60,000 nt of DNA from Adiantum capillus-veneris. Taxonomy: Eukaryota; Streptophyta; Polypodiopsida; Polypodiales; Pteridaceae. The stretch's first letter is position 1, and every line of letters starts with the position of its first letter. Below the pieces are notes generated by a model. The model was not told the origin of the DNA. It searched no databases and saw nothing but the letters and a program-made list of their open reading frames with translations. Positions 11,168-23,268 of this stretch are shown here, piece by piece. The stretch is taken from positions 26,703,769 to 26,763,768 of the forward strand of contig CM043971.1 in the NCBI GenBank assembly GCA_014529385.2, in the 5' to 3' direction. The translations under genes were made by a program, and so were the position numbers.

Positions 11168-12299
11168 TACATGATGCGGAATTTCAAGAAGTAGAGATGG
11201 AGGAGATGTTCAACCACAATAGTGGCTTGACACCTTATTCTATAAAATTGTCTCTATGACTGTCTATTTTTCAATAAACCATGATCATAGGATACCATTG
11301 AGATCCTATGACATAGAGGAAAACTCTAGTATACCATTTATCCCAAAAAAGTGTAAAATTAAAATTTTTTATTTTCTAAAAATAGTAAGAAGTCACAAAA
11401 CTGGCTTTTAAATTTGACAGCATACACGTTTTTGAGGCCTAAAACAAGTCGGCAGTTATTTTTCTAAAAATAGTATATGCATATATTTTCATTGCATACA
11501 TATCCATGTATTTTTCAAAAAAATTTCAATGTGCTCTAAAGGGTTTTAAGGGGTCTACATGGGATATTAAATTTTTTGAGTGATTTTTGTTCGATTGTAC
11601 CTAAAAGATGGCTCTTAAAAAATAATAAATTTACATGAAACTATTTATTTCTATTTTTTTTCAACTCCCTACATACCTTGAGAACCAATCCCTAAAAGGT
11701 TTTGATGAGGTTTTTTGTGGTCCATGAGAACAAGAACTTACAAAAAAGTTGCTTATAGCCACAAAAGTGGCTCATGCTCACACAGCTTTAGTGTTAAAGT
11801 CGAAAAGAATGTAGTAGGACATATTTTTTGTTTAGCACGATTTGAAAGATTATTGAATAGTCTATTAGATAGAGCTTATATGAATGAGTTTGACATATTA
11901 AGAGAGAACATATATTCTTTTTTTAAATAATACACTAAAGACGTATTTGATAAAGATTAATGAATAACCAATAGTCTGTCTATGAACAGTAAAATTGAGA
12001 TTTTTATTAATATCAGAGTTTTAACTTAAAATACATGAGTAGGTTTAAAATAAGTTGAAAAAGTAATGGAGACCCAAAAATAGAGGTTTTACGAGTCGCG
12101 ACCTAAAAGTTGCGTTTTCAAAACGTTTTTCGCAATTCTGCCCGCATTGCCTTGTAGACCAGACCTATTCCCGTCGTTTTGAGTACCTAAAATCTATGTT
12201 CTAAGTTCGTTTGATCAAGTTATGACAGAAACAAATTGCCAGCAGCAACATGATAACCTACAAACAACAACATGTTAACTTACAAACAGATATACACAG
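11168..12299. other. AT-rich DNA, possibly an LTR of the element below
   Basis: There is no credible ORF. The stretch ends TATACACA directly before a primer-binding site, so at least its 3' part is probably an LTR; its 5' limit cannot be set. Confidence 0.4.
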
Positions 12300-12555
12300 T
12301 GGTATCAGAGCAAGCGGTTGATTCTGGACATGGAAGGATAGAAGAGGAGGATGAAGGAGCAAGAAGACCTGATTCAGCGACTACGAGAAGATTTGGAATA
12401 AGCAAATCGAAAGCGTATTGAAACTTTACGAGACAAAGCAGCATAAGAGTCTGATATCTATGTGGACCTTGATGGCAAACATGAAGACGAAAACCATGCT
12501 ACTCCACCAAGAAACAATAATCATCGTGGTTGCGAGTGTTTACAAAAGTGTTTAG
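12300..12555 (+). mobile_element. LTR-element leader: Met-tRNA primer-binding site and decayed gag start
   Basis: TGGTATCAGAGC at 12300-12311 is the plant initiator-Met-tRNA primer-binding site. About 40 bp downstream a frame beginning at 12351 reads MKEQEDLIQRLREDLE, a coiled, charged start typical of retroelement gag, with stops at codons 17 and 30. Nothing more of the element is recognisable beyond 12.6 kb, where a CACTA-type phrase (AACGTCGTAGGAAACTATC, 12650-12668) appears instead. Confidence 0.55.
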
Positions 12556-12888
12556 GGACATAAGTGTTTAAAAAGTATTTGCTTCTTCAATTATTGGCCT
12601 TCTACAACATGACTTAGTGAAGAAGAAGAAGAAGAAGAGTAGTATTTTAACGTCGTAGGAAACTATCTTGACTTTCTTTACAGTTTGTTGTTTTAAAATG
12701 CCAACATGAACCTTCACATTGTTATTATTGTGGTTGTTTGCTCTCTAAATAGTTCCTGCTAAAATCCTTTGGAGAGAGATTTTTTCTGTCTTGCCTGTGA
12801 TTTTATGCAGAATGTACTAAATTAAAACCCTTTCTGAGAAGGGCAATCTTTTGCATATTCTTGATGTGAACTGACTATACCCTTGCAC

Positions 12889-15800
12889 CTAATTGTCAGA
12901 GTTGGTGGGGTTAGTCATGAAAGTAGTATTGATAGTCTTGAGCTTTTCATAAAGGGCCCTACTGAACAAGGTAAGTATTGCATCACAAGCAAGAGCAATG
13001 GTGAGGCAACATGCGACAATGCGAAAAGTGGTACCATAACATTCAGCACCATCGCATGTTGAACTGCTACTCTCTTCCCCTACCTCGACTTCCTTATCAT
13101 ACAAGTAGCCTGCCAGGCTTGAGAAGGCATATGAGCGCGTAACGATGCATGTGTTGGCAAGTGTGAAATTTGTCCCAAAGTGCTTCAGCCCATAAAACTC
13201 GGAGACAATGGGTATAGTGAGAGTGACAAGAGAACCATGGCAAAAGCCTAGTACTGGTGATCCAACATAGAGAGATGCAATAGTTGACAACCAATAAAAC
13301 AACAAAATCATCGGCACTTTTGTTAGGCCCATCCACGCTGGCCTCGGCATCCCCCTGGCCCTGAAAAAAAAATCAGTGAGGTAAGAGTATCGAGAATCTT
13401 GCTCCCAATACTTAGATATATTCTCCACATAACTATCATTCAACATATGGTGAAAAAGAGCAGTGCATTCTTTCTAGTCTGCTTTGTTGTAATATCAAGT
13501 GAATCCATGCATTGTTATGGAGAGAAGTTAGCCATAATGCCAGTTCACACACACATGTCATTAAGAAAGCTAGAGCATACATAGGCGTGAATAACTTCAT
13601 TATGTAAAATTCAAGAAAGCTATATTTGTAGTACCTGAGAAAATACTCAGAAACATTCCCTGATGCAAGCCTGCCAGAAAAGTTTCCCAAGCTGAAAAGC
13701 GAAGCAAAAAGGTTGGCATCAGTAAAGCCAAAGGACTGTCCCACTTGACCTAAGTTGTTGCTGAAGGCCACACCTGCCCCACACCCGCAAAAGAAAGAGA
13801 CGTACAATACATAGAAATGCCATGTCTTCAGAAGAGAGTGTTGATTTGTCATCCCCAAGCTCCTCAACGCTCCAAAAAGATGGAGAAGGCAACGTGCCAC
13901 AGCACCATTGCTTCGCAACCGTGCTCTGCATCTTGTCTTCTGATGATATTCTGGTGACAAGGACATTTGAATTATCCAGCAGAGGTTGAAGTAGTCGCTT
14001 GTTATCTGAGGCTGTGTCCTCATTGAGAAGAAGTGGACGGGGGCCAATAATTTTTTTGTCATCAACAATGATGTCCTCAAGTGCTTCATGTGACTTTTCT
14101 TCATTCTTATTGATATCAAGGGCCTTAGTACCCTTAACCTTGGACAAGAGTACTACAGGGACCAAAGCTGGGGATCCCACGAACGCAATGAGAAGCATGA
14201 TTACCATAACTTTGTATATAAAGATTTCCTGGAATTTAGTAGCAGGCAAGAGAGCAAGAACTGCAATATAAACAGCAAGCCCACAAGCGATGGTATTGAA
14301 GACGTGGAGGCTTGTCCGTTCTGCTTGAACTTCCTCTTGAGTCTCTGCGGAGGAGACTGGCTGGAAAAGCATGGCTGAGACAAGACAAAATGTAGATGGA
14401 ACAATCACCAGCATTAGCAAATATGAAAAGGCCGAATTTGAGAAAAGGGTATCGCAAAATGTAACATAGACTGCAGCAGAAAGTCCCATGTAGGCCTTGA
14501 ACAACCCTGCAACTGGTCCGCGATTTCGCGTGAAATTCCGTACTGATGCATTAAAAACTGCTACATTGATCCAGCATATCGCACTTCCTGATGCCATTGC
14601 TGCTATGAATATCTACACATGCATGTAATTACATATACTCTCAAAAACATACTATAGGAAGTTCATGTAACTTAAATATACACTTCCTGATGCCATTTCT
14701 GCTATGAATATCTACACATACATGTAATTAAATATACACTCAAAAACATACTACAGGAAGTTCATGTAACTTAACGATCAAAGGGTGGCAATGTTATGAC
14801 TAACACGAGGCTTTGTCAACCACCTAGCAGTCGCAAAATGTACACTTTATGTATACACTAGAGAGATGGGGGTTTTTCTAAGACACCCATGATAGTGTAA
14901 CTGTAGCATACGTTATAGGGGTATTATTAATAACCTCTTGAACGCATATGAGTGACCACCTGAGGATGTCAATTTACAGAGACATACTGCATGTGGGAAA
15001 CAAAGCAACACAAGCTTAATATTGGTATTTCATGTCCATGTTTCAAACTTCCAAACTTCACACTATCTGTTTTTCTTTAATCTCCTTTGATTAAACACAC
15101 AAAGAGTTGATGCTGCTAGGATGCACTACATCATGCTGGCCATGTCCAAGTGCATGTATGCGGCTACAATCCATTGGCGACAATGATCCGTCCTTGGGAT
15201 AAAACAAACCTTGGAAAACCTAGACATTGAGATTTTTAAGGGTGAATTGGTTAGATTTGAAGGTTTTTGCACTAAATTTCTTTAAATTTTGTAGGTTTCC
15301 TGATCACCATTAAATTCAAAATTTAGAGGTAAATATCAGAATTTGTAGGTGGGATTGCACGAGGACTGCAAAAGACAGGAAGCCACAACCATCGCATTAT
15401 CAGGACGAGCCTTTAACATCCATAAACTTATTTGGAACCACAATTGCTATGTATGACCTATAACCTAGCTAACCCATGGGAATTTATCTCCTTTCGTTGT
15501 GTATGCCTTATCATTGCCCTGGTTCAGCTCATGCAAAATATCCTCATTGGCATATTATAAGCATCCACAAACATGCAGTGCTGGCATACGCACGCATGAT
15601 GTCCAAACATCATTTTCTCAACCATAAACGATTCCTACTTATGATCTTTGCAAAAAGAAAATTCCAAAAATTGAGCTGAGCTAATTTTCACACTAATTTT
15701 CTAAAAATCAACATGGATCTTTTCCTTTCCTCTTGTCAGAATCGGCGTTTTCTAATTAATAAAGCGGCACAATTGCGAGCTGAGACACACTTTTCCCCAA

Positions 15801-16209
15801 CACATGGTATTGAAAGAGTAAACAAAACATCAATAGTACAAAAAGATCAGAAAAAAGATGAGGGAAAGAAGCATATGCTTACCACCCAGTAAGGGAGGGG
15901 TTTGATGGTGTGGGAGACAACGAGCCACTCGAGCCCATAACCGAGGAATCCAACAGAAGCGGAAATGCAGAGGAGGGCCCAGGAAGGCAAGTAGTTGCTG
16001 AGGATGCCGGCAAGGATGCCACCGCAAGAGTCACCAACATCCCTGGCAATGCCGAGGCCGTTCAGAAGCTTCTGGTTGATGCGCAGCACATCCTTGAGAG
16101 CTGAGGAATAGCTTGGAAATGTGTAGCACCCAGAGAAGATCATGAGCCAGATAGCAGACACGAAGCCCACCCATTTCTTCACAAACACTGCGCGCTTTAC
16201 GAAGAACAT
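12889..16209 (-). CDS. Nodulin-like / NFD4-type MFS membrane transporter, three exons, one frameshift
   Basis: This is a multi-pass membrane protein of the plant nodulin-like major-facilitator family; substrates of most members are unknown. Exon 1 is 16209-15883, starting at an ATG followed by KRAVFVKKWVGFVSAIWLM, and contains the family's SGCYTFPSYS and GIARDVGDSCGG stretches. Exon 2 is 14612-13635, with several hydrophobic helices, a charged loop and the CGCGAGVAFSNNLGQVGQSF block. Exon 3 is 13360-12889, with SEFYGLKHFGTNF, GYLYDKE and a C-terminal helix. Splice sites are GT/AG and phases agree: exon 1 ends on a complete codon, and an arginine codon is split between exons 2 and 3. About 590 residues, normal for the family. 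Within exon 2 the frame changes near 13825-13850: before it the protein reads in one frame (...GDDKST), after it in another (LLKTWHFY...). This is either a sequencing error or an inactivating one-base indel. Confidence 0.88.
14582..14774. repeat. 99-bp tandem duplication of the exon-2 acceptor region
   Basis: The stretch at 14582-14680 (start of exon 2 and the 3' end of intron 1) is repeated at 14681-14774. The second copy therefore contains a duplicate of the 3' splice site and the first 30 or so coding bases, upstream of the real exon on the minus strand. Confidence 0.85.
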
Positions 16210-16287
16210 TTTACGGCACTAGATCAACCCACATTCTACGCGAAACTGCAATGACAAGCACGAGGGTGGGCCTGAGAAAACCTAACT

Positions 16288-16331
16288 GCTGGGATGTGTG
16301 TGTGTGTGCATGAGAAAACCTAACTGCTGGG

Positions 16332-16397
<66 letters not shown>

Positions 16398-16398
16398 A
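16288..16398. repeat. Duplicated phrase and (GT)n(GA)n microsatellite upstream of the transporter
   Basis: GAGAAAACCTAACTGCTGGG occurs twice (from about 16273 and 16311), each copy followed by GT repeats; the second runs into (GA)n. This lies within about 200 bp upstream of the transporter start codon. From 16400 to 17200 I see no gene. Confidence 0.85.
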
Positions 16399-17223
16399 TA
16401 AAGCTGGTACCTGCTGCATGGACAAGGTGCTGCCAGCCAAGATGGGGTTGAGCTTGGTAATAACAAATACCACGGAGATTCCTCCTCATTAGGTGGTAAC
16501 GATTCCTTCCTGCGACTGGGCTGTTAATTAGTGAGAATCTTGCAAAATGCCTTGGCTTGAATTAAAAGGGAAAGCAAAAGGAGGGTGTAGGTGGCAGGGT
16601 CAACAGCGTTATCTCAGTAGTCAAAGCACATGTGCATGTGCATCCAGGTTCGGTTCTCCATTACAGTTTTTAACAAGCTCACAAAATCTCCCTTTCTCTT
16701 GAGAAGCTCGGGACGGAAACAAGCCTATGAAGATTCCCCAAATGAAAACTGAAAAAGAGCCATACAGACAAACTTAATAGTCACATCATGCATGGACTCT
16801 TGTGGTGTGCACATGCACCACTTAGTGCCGATCAGTTGGCGAAGATTCTAAGGGTGGCCCGCCTCTATGCTGTCTGTATCTTTAATAGTAGATTAATCGG
16901 TAATAGGACATTTTTATGTCCTTTCATTTTCAACGTTTGAGGGGTGCTTAAAAGGAATACTTTAAATGTCTCATTTGAAGTTATGTAGTATTTGTACTTC
17001 TATACTTCTATACTACACTAGTACAACATCGCCTCCTCCCACGCTGCGATACTATGTGGATCTTTTTAGCTTAGGCATACCACCACAATCTACATAAGCG
17101 AATGACCACACTCAACTCAGATAGAAAGCTTAAGGACATGGCAAACAAAGCCTATCGATTGCAAAGCTTAAGAACTTGTTAAACAAAGCATCTCTCTATC
17201 TCTCTCTCCCTCGACTTGCATGT

Positions 17224-17265
<42 letters not shown>

Positions 17266-17485
17266 CTAAAAAAAACGTGAGTTTAGTGTAGTCCCATCCA
17301 CAAATTCTAAGATTAACCTCTCAAATTTAAAATTGAAACTGAGGAAGCCTACAACATTTAGTGCAAAAAAAACACTTTAATCAATTTATCGATAGTATTT
17401 GTCATATGTAGGTTTGCCAAGTTTTGGAAAAAGGTTTCTTCAAACATTGATCTCTCTCTTGCATGTATTAGGTCATTGGACAACC

Positions 17486-17574
<89 letters not shown>

Positions 17575-17765
17575 CAGGTGCACAGAGTCCGTGGCTTTGC
17601 CTAGTTTCCTGGTTGCCAAAGGCTGATCACCACTATATTTGGGGGAAAATGTGTCCTACAATCGTGCTGCTTTGAAATTCAAAAATTCTTGTTGACAGGA
17701 AGAGGAAAATGAAAAAACCTGCACTGCTCTCTTTGTTGTGCATGTCCAATCATTGGACAATTGCG

Positions 17766-17810
<45 letters not shown>

Positions 17811-18095
17811 ACTGTCAGACCATTCACAAATGTCCCCCCCCCCCCTCTCTCTATGCTCCAAAAAAACTTGGGTTTAGTGTAATCCCACATACAAATTCTG
17901 AGATTTACATCTCAAATTTAAATTTGAAAGTGAGAAAACCTACAAATTTGCAGAAATTTAGTGCAAAATTTTTAAAATTTAGTCAATTTACCTATATTAT
18001 TTATCATGTGTAGGTTTGCCAAGTTTTTGAAAAATAGTTTTTTTTTTTAGCAATGCTCTCTTTGTTGTGCATGTTAGGTCATTGCACAATCGTGC

Positions 18096-18148
<53 letters not shown>

Positions 18149-18150
18149 GG

Positions 18151-18273
18151 TGAAAGGGCGGCGATAATGCGTGTGATAGTCTCCACCCAACCGTGCTATC
18201 TTATAGCCTCCCCCTAGCATACACACTGTCCGACCGTGCCGGTGGCCTTGCCCATAGGACCCATGTCCTTACA
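18151..18273 (-). repeat. Chromovirus LTR, left copy (123 bp)
   Basis: On the plus strand it runs from TGAAAGGGCGG to CCTTACA (TG...CA). It matches the copy at 19335-19458 almost base for base. It lies directly after the integrase/chromodomain end and a polypurine run (CCAAGGGGGGG on the minus strand), so it is the 3' LTR. Confidence 0.85.
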
Positions 18274-18330
18274 TTACCCCCCCTTGGAGAATCGTTTTCG
18301 TCCTCGAAAACGAATGTAGGAAAACGTTTC

Positions 18331-19334
18331 TTAAGTACGGAGACATGTAGAACCTTCTTCAGGTCTATCTAGCCATTTTACCAACACCTGTCGTCTGACA
18401 TGATGTCTGGTGCGAAGCTCATGAGAATCCAAAATCTTTTCGGGCTTATGAGGAATGCTTGGCGGTGCAATAAGGTCAACCAACACACCTGTGTCAATGA
18501 CATTATCATTCTTTCCTAGTTGTTTTTGTAAACGGCTAACATGGAAAACATGATGAACTCGTGAGTGCTCTGGAAGAGCTAACTTATATGCCACTTGACC
18601 TATACGTTTGAGGATGGTAGATGGTCCATAATAGCGTGGTGAAAGTTTAGCAACTTTTCCCGTCTTCAGACTTTCTGAATGCTCCAAAACTTTGAGGAAA
18701 ACCTTGTCTCCTTCTTCGAAAGTAGCAAGACGTCGATGCTCATCTGCGTACTTCTTATATCGATCTTGAGCTTGCTTAACATTCTGTCGAGCAACTCGAA
18801 GCATGTCAAAATGGTCTTGGAGAAAATCCTTCGCTTGTTGTATCTTCTCCTTAGCCAACCCCACCGTAACGGGTGGTCTAGATTGAAATCCATACAAAAG
18901 CATAAATGGACTAAACCCTCTAGTCACATGCTTTGAACTATTATAAGCAAATTCCAATATAGGTAAGTAGTCTTCCCAATTGGTTTGCTTCTTGCTAATG
19001 TATGCTCGTAGCATATCCTCTAGCACTTGATTAACTCTTTCTGTTTGGCCATCCGTTTCTGGATGATCAGTCGTACTTAGATTAAGTTTAGTTTCCAACT
19101 TTTGAAACACAGCTCTCCAGAAGTGATTATCAAACTTTCGATCTCTGTCACTAATGATACTAGTTGGAAGACCGTAGAGTTTATATATATGCTCTACAAA
19201 TAGCCATGCTAATTCCGGTGTCTTAACTGTAGTCTTAGTGGGAATGAATCGACCCATCTTTGTGAGACGGTCTACAATTACCCAAATGGCATCATGGCCA
19301 CGATTTGTAGTAGGTAGTCCTACTACAAAATCCA
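18331..19334 (-). pseudogene. Ty3-gypsy chromovirus integrase with C-terminal chromodomain, truncated
   Basis: Integrase inserts reverse-transcribed element DNA into the chromosome. The visible part begins inside the catalytic core at LDFVVGLP (first Asp of the DDE triad). It continues through SIISDRDRKF (second Asp), DGQTERVNQVLE (Glu) and the C-terminal GDKVFLKV and KLSPRYYGP stretches of the GPY/F module. It ends in a chromodomain-like PEKILDSHELR...VLVKWLDRPEE block, which normally steers insertion into heterochromatin. The frame stops at 18331, slightly short of the family's usual end; an FEDEND-like stretch continues downstream in another frame. Protease, reverse transcriptase and RNase H are absent because the coding DNA is fused directly to the other LTR at 19335. 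The ORF uses an ATG inside that LTR (19371), giving 12 LTR-encoded residues. A deletion derivative. Confidence 0.92.
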
Positions 19335-19456
19335 GTGAAAGGGCGGTGGTAATGCATGTGCTAGTCTCCACCCAACCGTGCTATCTTATAGCCTCCCCCT
19401 AGCGTACACACTGTCCGGCCGTGCCGCTAGCCTTGTCCATAGAACCCATGTCCTTA

Positions 19457-19458
<2 letters not shown>
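19335..19458 (-). repeat. Chromovirus LTR, right copy (124 bp), fused to integrase
   Basis: It is nearly identical to 18151-18273. No primer-binding site follows it: the first base inside is already integrase coding sequence. The outside flank is (GT)n, as on the other side, so the element sits in a GT microsatellite; I do not see a clear target duplication. Confidence 0.85.
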
Positions 19459-19498
<40 letters not shown>

Positions 19499-19516
19499 TA
19501 TTAATTTGCACTTGTC

Positions 19517-19554
19517 ACACCATTCAACAAATGCCCCCCCCCCCCCCCCCCCCA
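19517..19554. repeat. C-homopolymer tract
   Basis: A run of about 18 C residues at about 19536-19553. A matching run at 17836-17846 lies in the neighbouring repeat unit. Confidence 0.9.
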
Positions 19555-19679
19555 GGCCAGTGCACAGAGCGTGTGGCTTTGCCTTGTTGCCAAAGGGGGC
19601 CCACCAATATTCGGGAAAAATGTCTCTTAGCTTACAATCATGCGGTTTTGAAATTCAAAATTGCTTGTTGAGTATAAGA

Positions 19680-20216
19680 GGAAAAGGAAAAAAAACCGCT
19701 TAGATTTTGAGAAATGTTGTAGAAACAGTAAAAATATGTTGTTATATTTTTCAATATTTTCTCCTGAAAAATCCATAAAAATCTCGAACACTCATACCCA
19801 TTGCTAAACACCTTGTCTTTGCTTCCTCCCTTCATCCTCCCTTTTCTACGCTACCCAGCGCCTAGCCCTGCACCTATCCGTATTACTGCAAGGAAAAGGG
19901 GAAACAAATCGCTTGTGTTTTAAGAAAAATAGCGTAAAAGCAGTAAAAAAATTCTCTATTTTTCAATATTTCCTCTTGAAAAAACCATAAAAATATCAAA
20001 CATTGATACTCATTGCTAAGCACCTTTCCTTTTGCTTCCTCCCCTTTCTACACTGCCCAAGGCCTAGCCCTGCGCCTATCCATATTACTCCAAATCCATA
20101 AAAATATCAAACATTGATACTCATTGCTAAGAAGCTTTCCTTTTGCTTCCTCCCTTCATCCTCCCCTTTCTACGTTGCCCAGGGCCTTGCCCTGCGCCTA
20201 TCCATATTACTCCATA
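19680..20216. repeat. Tandem repeat, about 205-bp unit, 2.6 copies
   Basis: Landmarks TCCATAAAAATMTC, CATTGCTAA, TTTTGCTTCCTCCC and GCCTATCCRTATTACT recur in order, starting near 19768, 19987 and 20095. The third unit is shortened. There is no coding potential. Confidence 0.85.
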
Positions 20217-20809
20217 ATTGAGGCTTCAAGCCATTGTACGTTCTGCTACATGATCAAGCCCTTGTATGTCCACGTACCTGTATATATATGTACGTACACA
20301 TATCACTTTATAAAAAGGATGTGAAAGAGGGCATGTGAATTTCTATTGTGGGTGTTCTTTGAGCAGGTTTGGTCTCATAACATGGATTCATATGTATGTT
20401 TTCAATGCCTTGTGGTTGAATTTCTTTGGGGCTTGACAAAGTCACAAGTGAGCTAAGAGGAATCCACCTAATAGTCATCCCACCCGGTGCGACGACACCC
20501 ATCCCAATACATGCAAATCTGCAATAGCCATATGCATGCAAGTGAAGCAAAAGACAAAGAGGAGGAAAGTGGCGATAATTGTGAGAGAATGCATTCCAGT
20601 GGTAGTGAATGGGCAACATCTCTTGGTGGTGAGGGTATCACATTTGGGCCACCCGCTTGTGGTGGCATTGTTGTAGAGCATGGTGCAAGAGAGCATGCAA
20701 TGTTTCAACTACCACGGCTTCCACCATCTCCGCCACCTCGTTATCCACGTCCAAAGGTGGTCTTTTCTTTTCTAGATTGTTCAAAGGACATCAAATCATT
20801 AGCAATTGT

Positions 20810-20885
<76 letters not shown>

Positions 20886-21044
20886 CCCTCACACACACAC
20901 ACACACAATGGCACACCACTTGTTGATCCCTTCATGGTTGCTGAGTACGGTTGGACATAGTGGTATGTCTCACTCACGCACACACCACCAACTTGACCTC
21001 AAATTTCAATGCATAATAAGCCCGGACAATATAGAGACAGCTAT
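20217..21044. other. No gene recognised; contains a (TC)n tract
   Basis: A 157-codon ORF at 20487-20960 runs straight into the (TC)n tract at 20814-20883, which supplies its Ser/Leu tail. Its first part has no motif that I recognise, and I do not call it a gene. Confidence 0.5.
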
Positions 21045-21282
21045 TGTCGAGGGATATGTGTTCACTACGTGAGCCGGGCCTCTCGTTGTGGGAGATGTGA
21101 AAGAGAGAAAACAAGAACAATTGATGCTACTGACAGTGGCAATCACCATACCCAGCAATTAATTGATTAATGTTTTGCGTACAACTTAATTATTAGCCAA
21201 GGCGGGCTGTTAACAGCAGCGTCACTTGGATCATCTACTAACTAGGAGTTTGAGCTCCCGTTTACAGGATTAGCCGAGCCGT

Positions 21283-22152
21283 TGTTGGGAAACAAGCAAA
21301 CTAGAACACCTCTATAGCGATGTCACCCAAGAGCGTTGAAAGAGAACTACAAGATACCAAAATCTTTGCAAAATACTTTTGAAACACCACAAGTCCAATA
21401 GAAGTAGACCCTTGGGAATTTACTAGCTGTCGCCCACCCAAGAGACTATGTCACATAGGAGCAAAACCCTGTCAAAGCACGGATTTACAGCACACGCCGA
21501 CCAATGCATATGAAGACAAGGGCCTCCCCTTTCACCATTGAACATCACAAACCCACAACTTCAACATCAATTCCACAATTCATAGATACATGCCCTCCGA
21601 ATCTGTCTACACACAATTTGCCACTAGGCTGCCATAGTCATAACCCTGCAGCGAACTAGTTGTAACCTGATGAGCACAACTCCAATTGGGGCACTTTAAA
21701 GCTTGAGAGAAATCTTGAAAAATGATTGGCGAGAAATCTGAAGATGACCAAAATTGAATCTACACACCGCTACATGAAAAATTGATGCGAACAGAGAGCT
21801 GTCCCGGCATGACTACACGTAGAGAAGGTTAGTCGGGGCAAAAAACTGTATCCAAAAGCATCAAGAAGCCACAACGACCCAAAACCTGCAAATTTCTGAT
21901 CTTTGACTGAACTTTTTTTCAGTTTGTACATGAGTTTTAGTTATATACAAGTCTCTCTTCAAAAAACTCACTCACAGGCACTTACAGTATCCCGACAGCT
22001 GTCACTAGACTAGTGACTTGCAGTGTATGTACATGTGCTTGCTAAAGCAAGAAAAACACACAAAAAGAAATCCCACATGCCCTTTTGACATCGGGCGTCA
22101 TGTCTGTATATACAAATTTACAAAAAACGAGGTTCTCAAAATACGCGCAACA
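21283..22152 (-). mobile_element. Solo LTR of a gypsy element with CCGT target duplication
   Basis: An 870-bp LTR with TGTTG/CAACA ends is flanked by CCGT at 21279-21282 and 22153-22156. The paralogous LTR-A copy at about 29646 has a single CCGT and no insertion, so the boundaries are proven within the window. It is the reverse complement of the LTR at 51190-52047, which follows a gypsy integrase remnant. It arose by recombination between two LTRs that removed the interior. Confidence 0.92.
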
Positions 22153-23268
22153 CCGTTAACGACACCAAACTTAAAAAAATGCTAATTGAATCTCTAACGG
22201 ATGACGGTGATAGAAATTCCCTCATGTCGCTTCATCTGCTTCGATTGCCCCGTGGATCTTGTAGGCTTCAATTCAGTTCACTGCCTCGATCATCAATGCT
22301 TTGGATCGGCTTAATTGCCATTCTCTAGTTGTAACTTCCTCTTGCTTCTTACCTTGCTTTGTTTACCATGCATGCCTTCTTCTGCTTTCTTCTCTTGCTT
22401 TGGTTCAAGGCCAAGAGTGCTTCTCCTGCTTTGACCGAGATCCTTCTCAAGATTTGACCAAGCTCCTCCTGTGAATCTCCTTCGTCCCCTTTGCCAAGCT
22501 TGCTCTTGCTTACTTCAAGCTTTCTGTTTGCTTGTAAATCTCCTTCTCGCCTTGGCTTGCTCAAGCCTTGACCTCGATCTGCCTTTCTTGCTTTGGCTTG
22601 CTCCGACCAATCTCTACTTTTACTTGTAATCCTCTTCTCGCCTTAGCTTTCTCAAGCCTCGACCTCGATCTGCCTTTCTTGCCTTGGCTTGCTCAAGCCT
22701 CGCTTGAAATCCCCTTCAAAGTAACTTCCTCGCATGCAATTGCCTTGACCAAGCTCCGAGCCTTGGCTTCTTCTTGTTCAAGCTCGAGAGGGAGAGAGAA
22801 AGATTTCCTGAGCATGAGAGAGAGAGAGAGGGAGCTTTGCTCCTTGCTCCGACCCCTCCCCATCTTCCTCTTCTTCGTTTTCTCTCCTATGCTTCCCCTC
22901 GTTAAGCTCCCCTTGAGCTCTCGTTGCCTTCCTCTCGTTTTTATGCCCTAAAAAACCCTCTAATAATAGCCCTCACTTCCCCCTAAGCAACGACGGCGCC
23001 ATCGTTGCTAAGTGGGAAGCAACCCGATGATGTGGCAAAGCAAGATTTTGGGAAGATTCAAATGGGACGCGAGTAGCACCGGAAATGTGTGCGAGGCGAT
23101 CCCTTACTTGTTTCATCTCTACGGCGAGGGCATCTGAGGCCCGCCTTGACTGGCGCGAGCCCCTTCGTCTTCTATGCGCCCTCTGCACACTTTCGCCCCC
23201 TACCATGCCTCCTTTTTCTTTCTTTTTCATTCCTCCCTCCTTAATTTTCCTTAAGTGGGCGGCCTTAG

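Larger units (their letters stand above)
17224..19700 (+). repeat. Complex tandem duplication with long (TC)n, (AC)n, (GT)n tracts
   Basis: A unit of roughly 550 bp is repeated, containing TTTAGTGYARTCCCA, a GTAGGTTTGCCAAGT stretch, GTTAGGTCATTG, a dinucleotide tract and GTGCACAGAGYCCGTGGCTTTGCC. Landmarks occur near 17290, 17410 and 17580, and again near 17875, 18013 and 19560. The second unit is split by the LTR-integrase-LTR element at 18151-19458. Major tracts: (GT) 17224-17260, (TC) 17491-17533, (AC) 17538-17572, (TC) 17769-17806, (GT) 18100-18144 and 19459-19498. Confidence 0.8.

Noticed and set aside
20487-20960. 157-codon ORF as a gene
   Set aside because: Its second half is a translated (TC)n tract and its first half has no recognisable domain.
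22349-22960. Leu/Ser/Pro-rich ORFs in the pyrimidine-rich LTR-A stretch
   Set aside because: The same ORFs recur in the other LTR (29.8-30.4 kb) and reflect base composition of the LTR.
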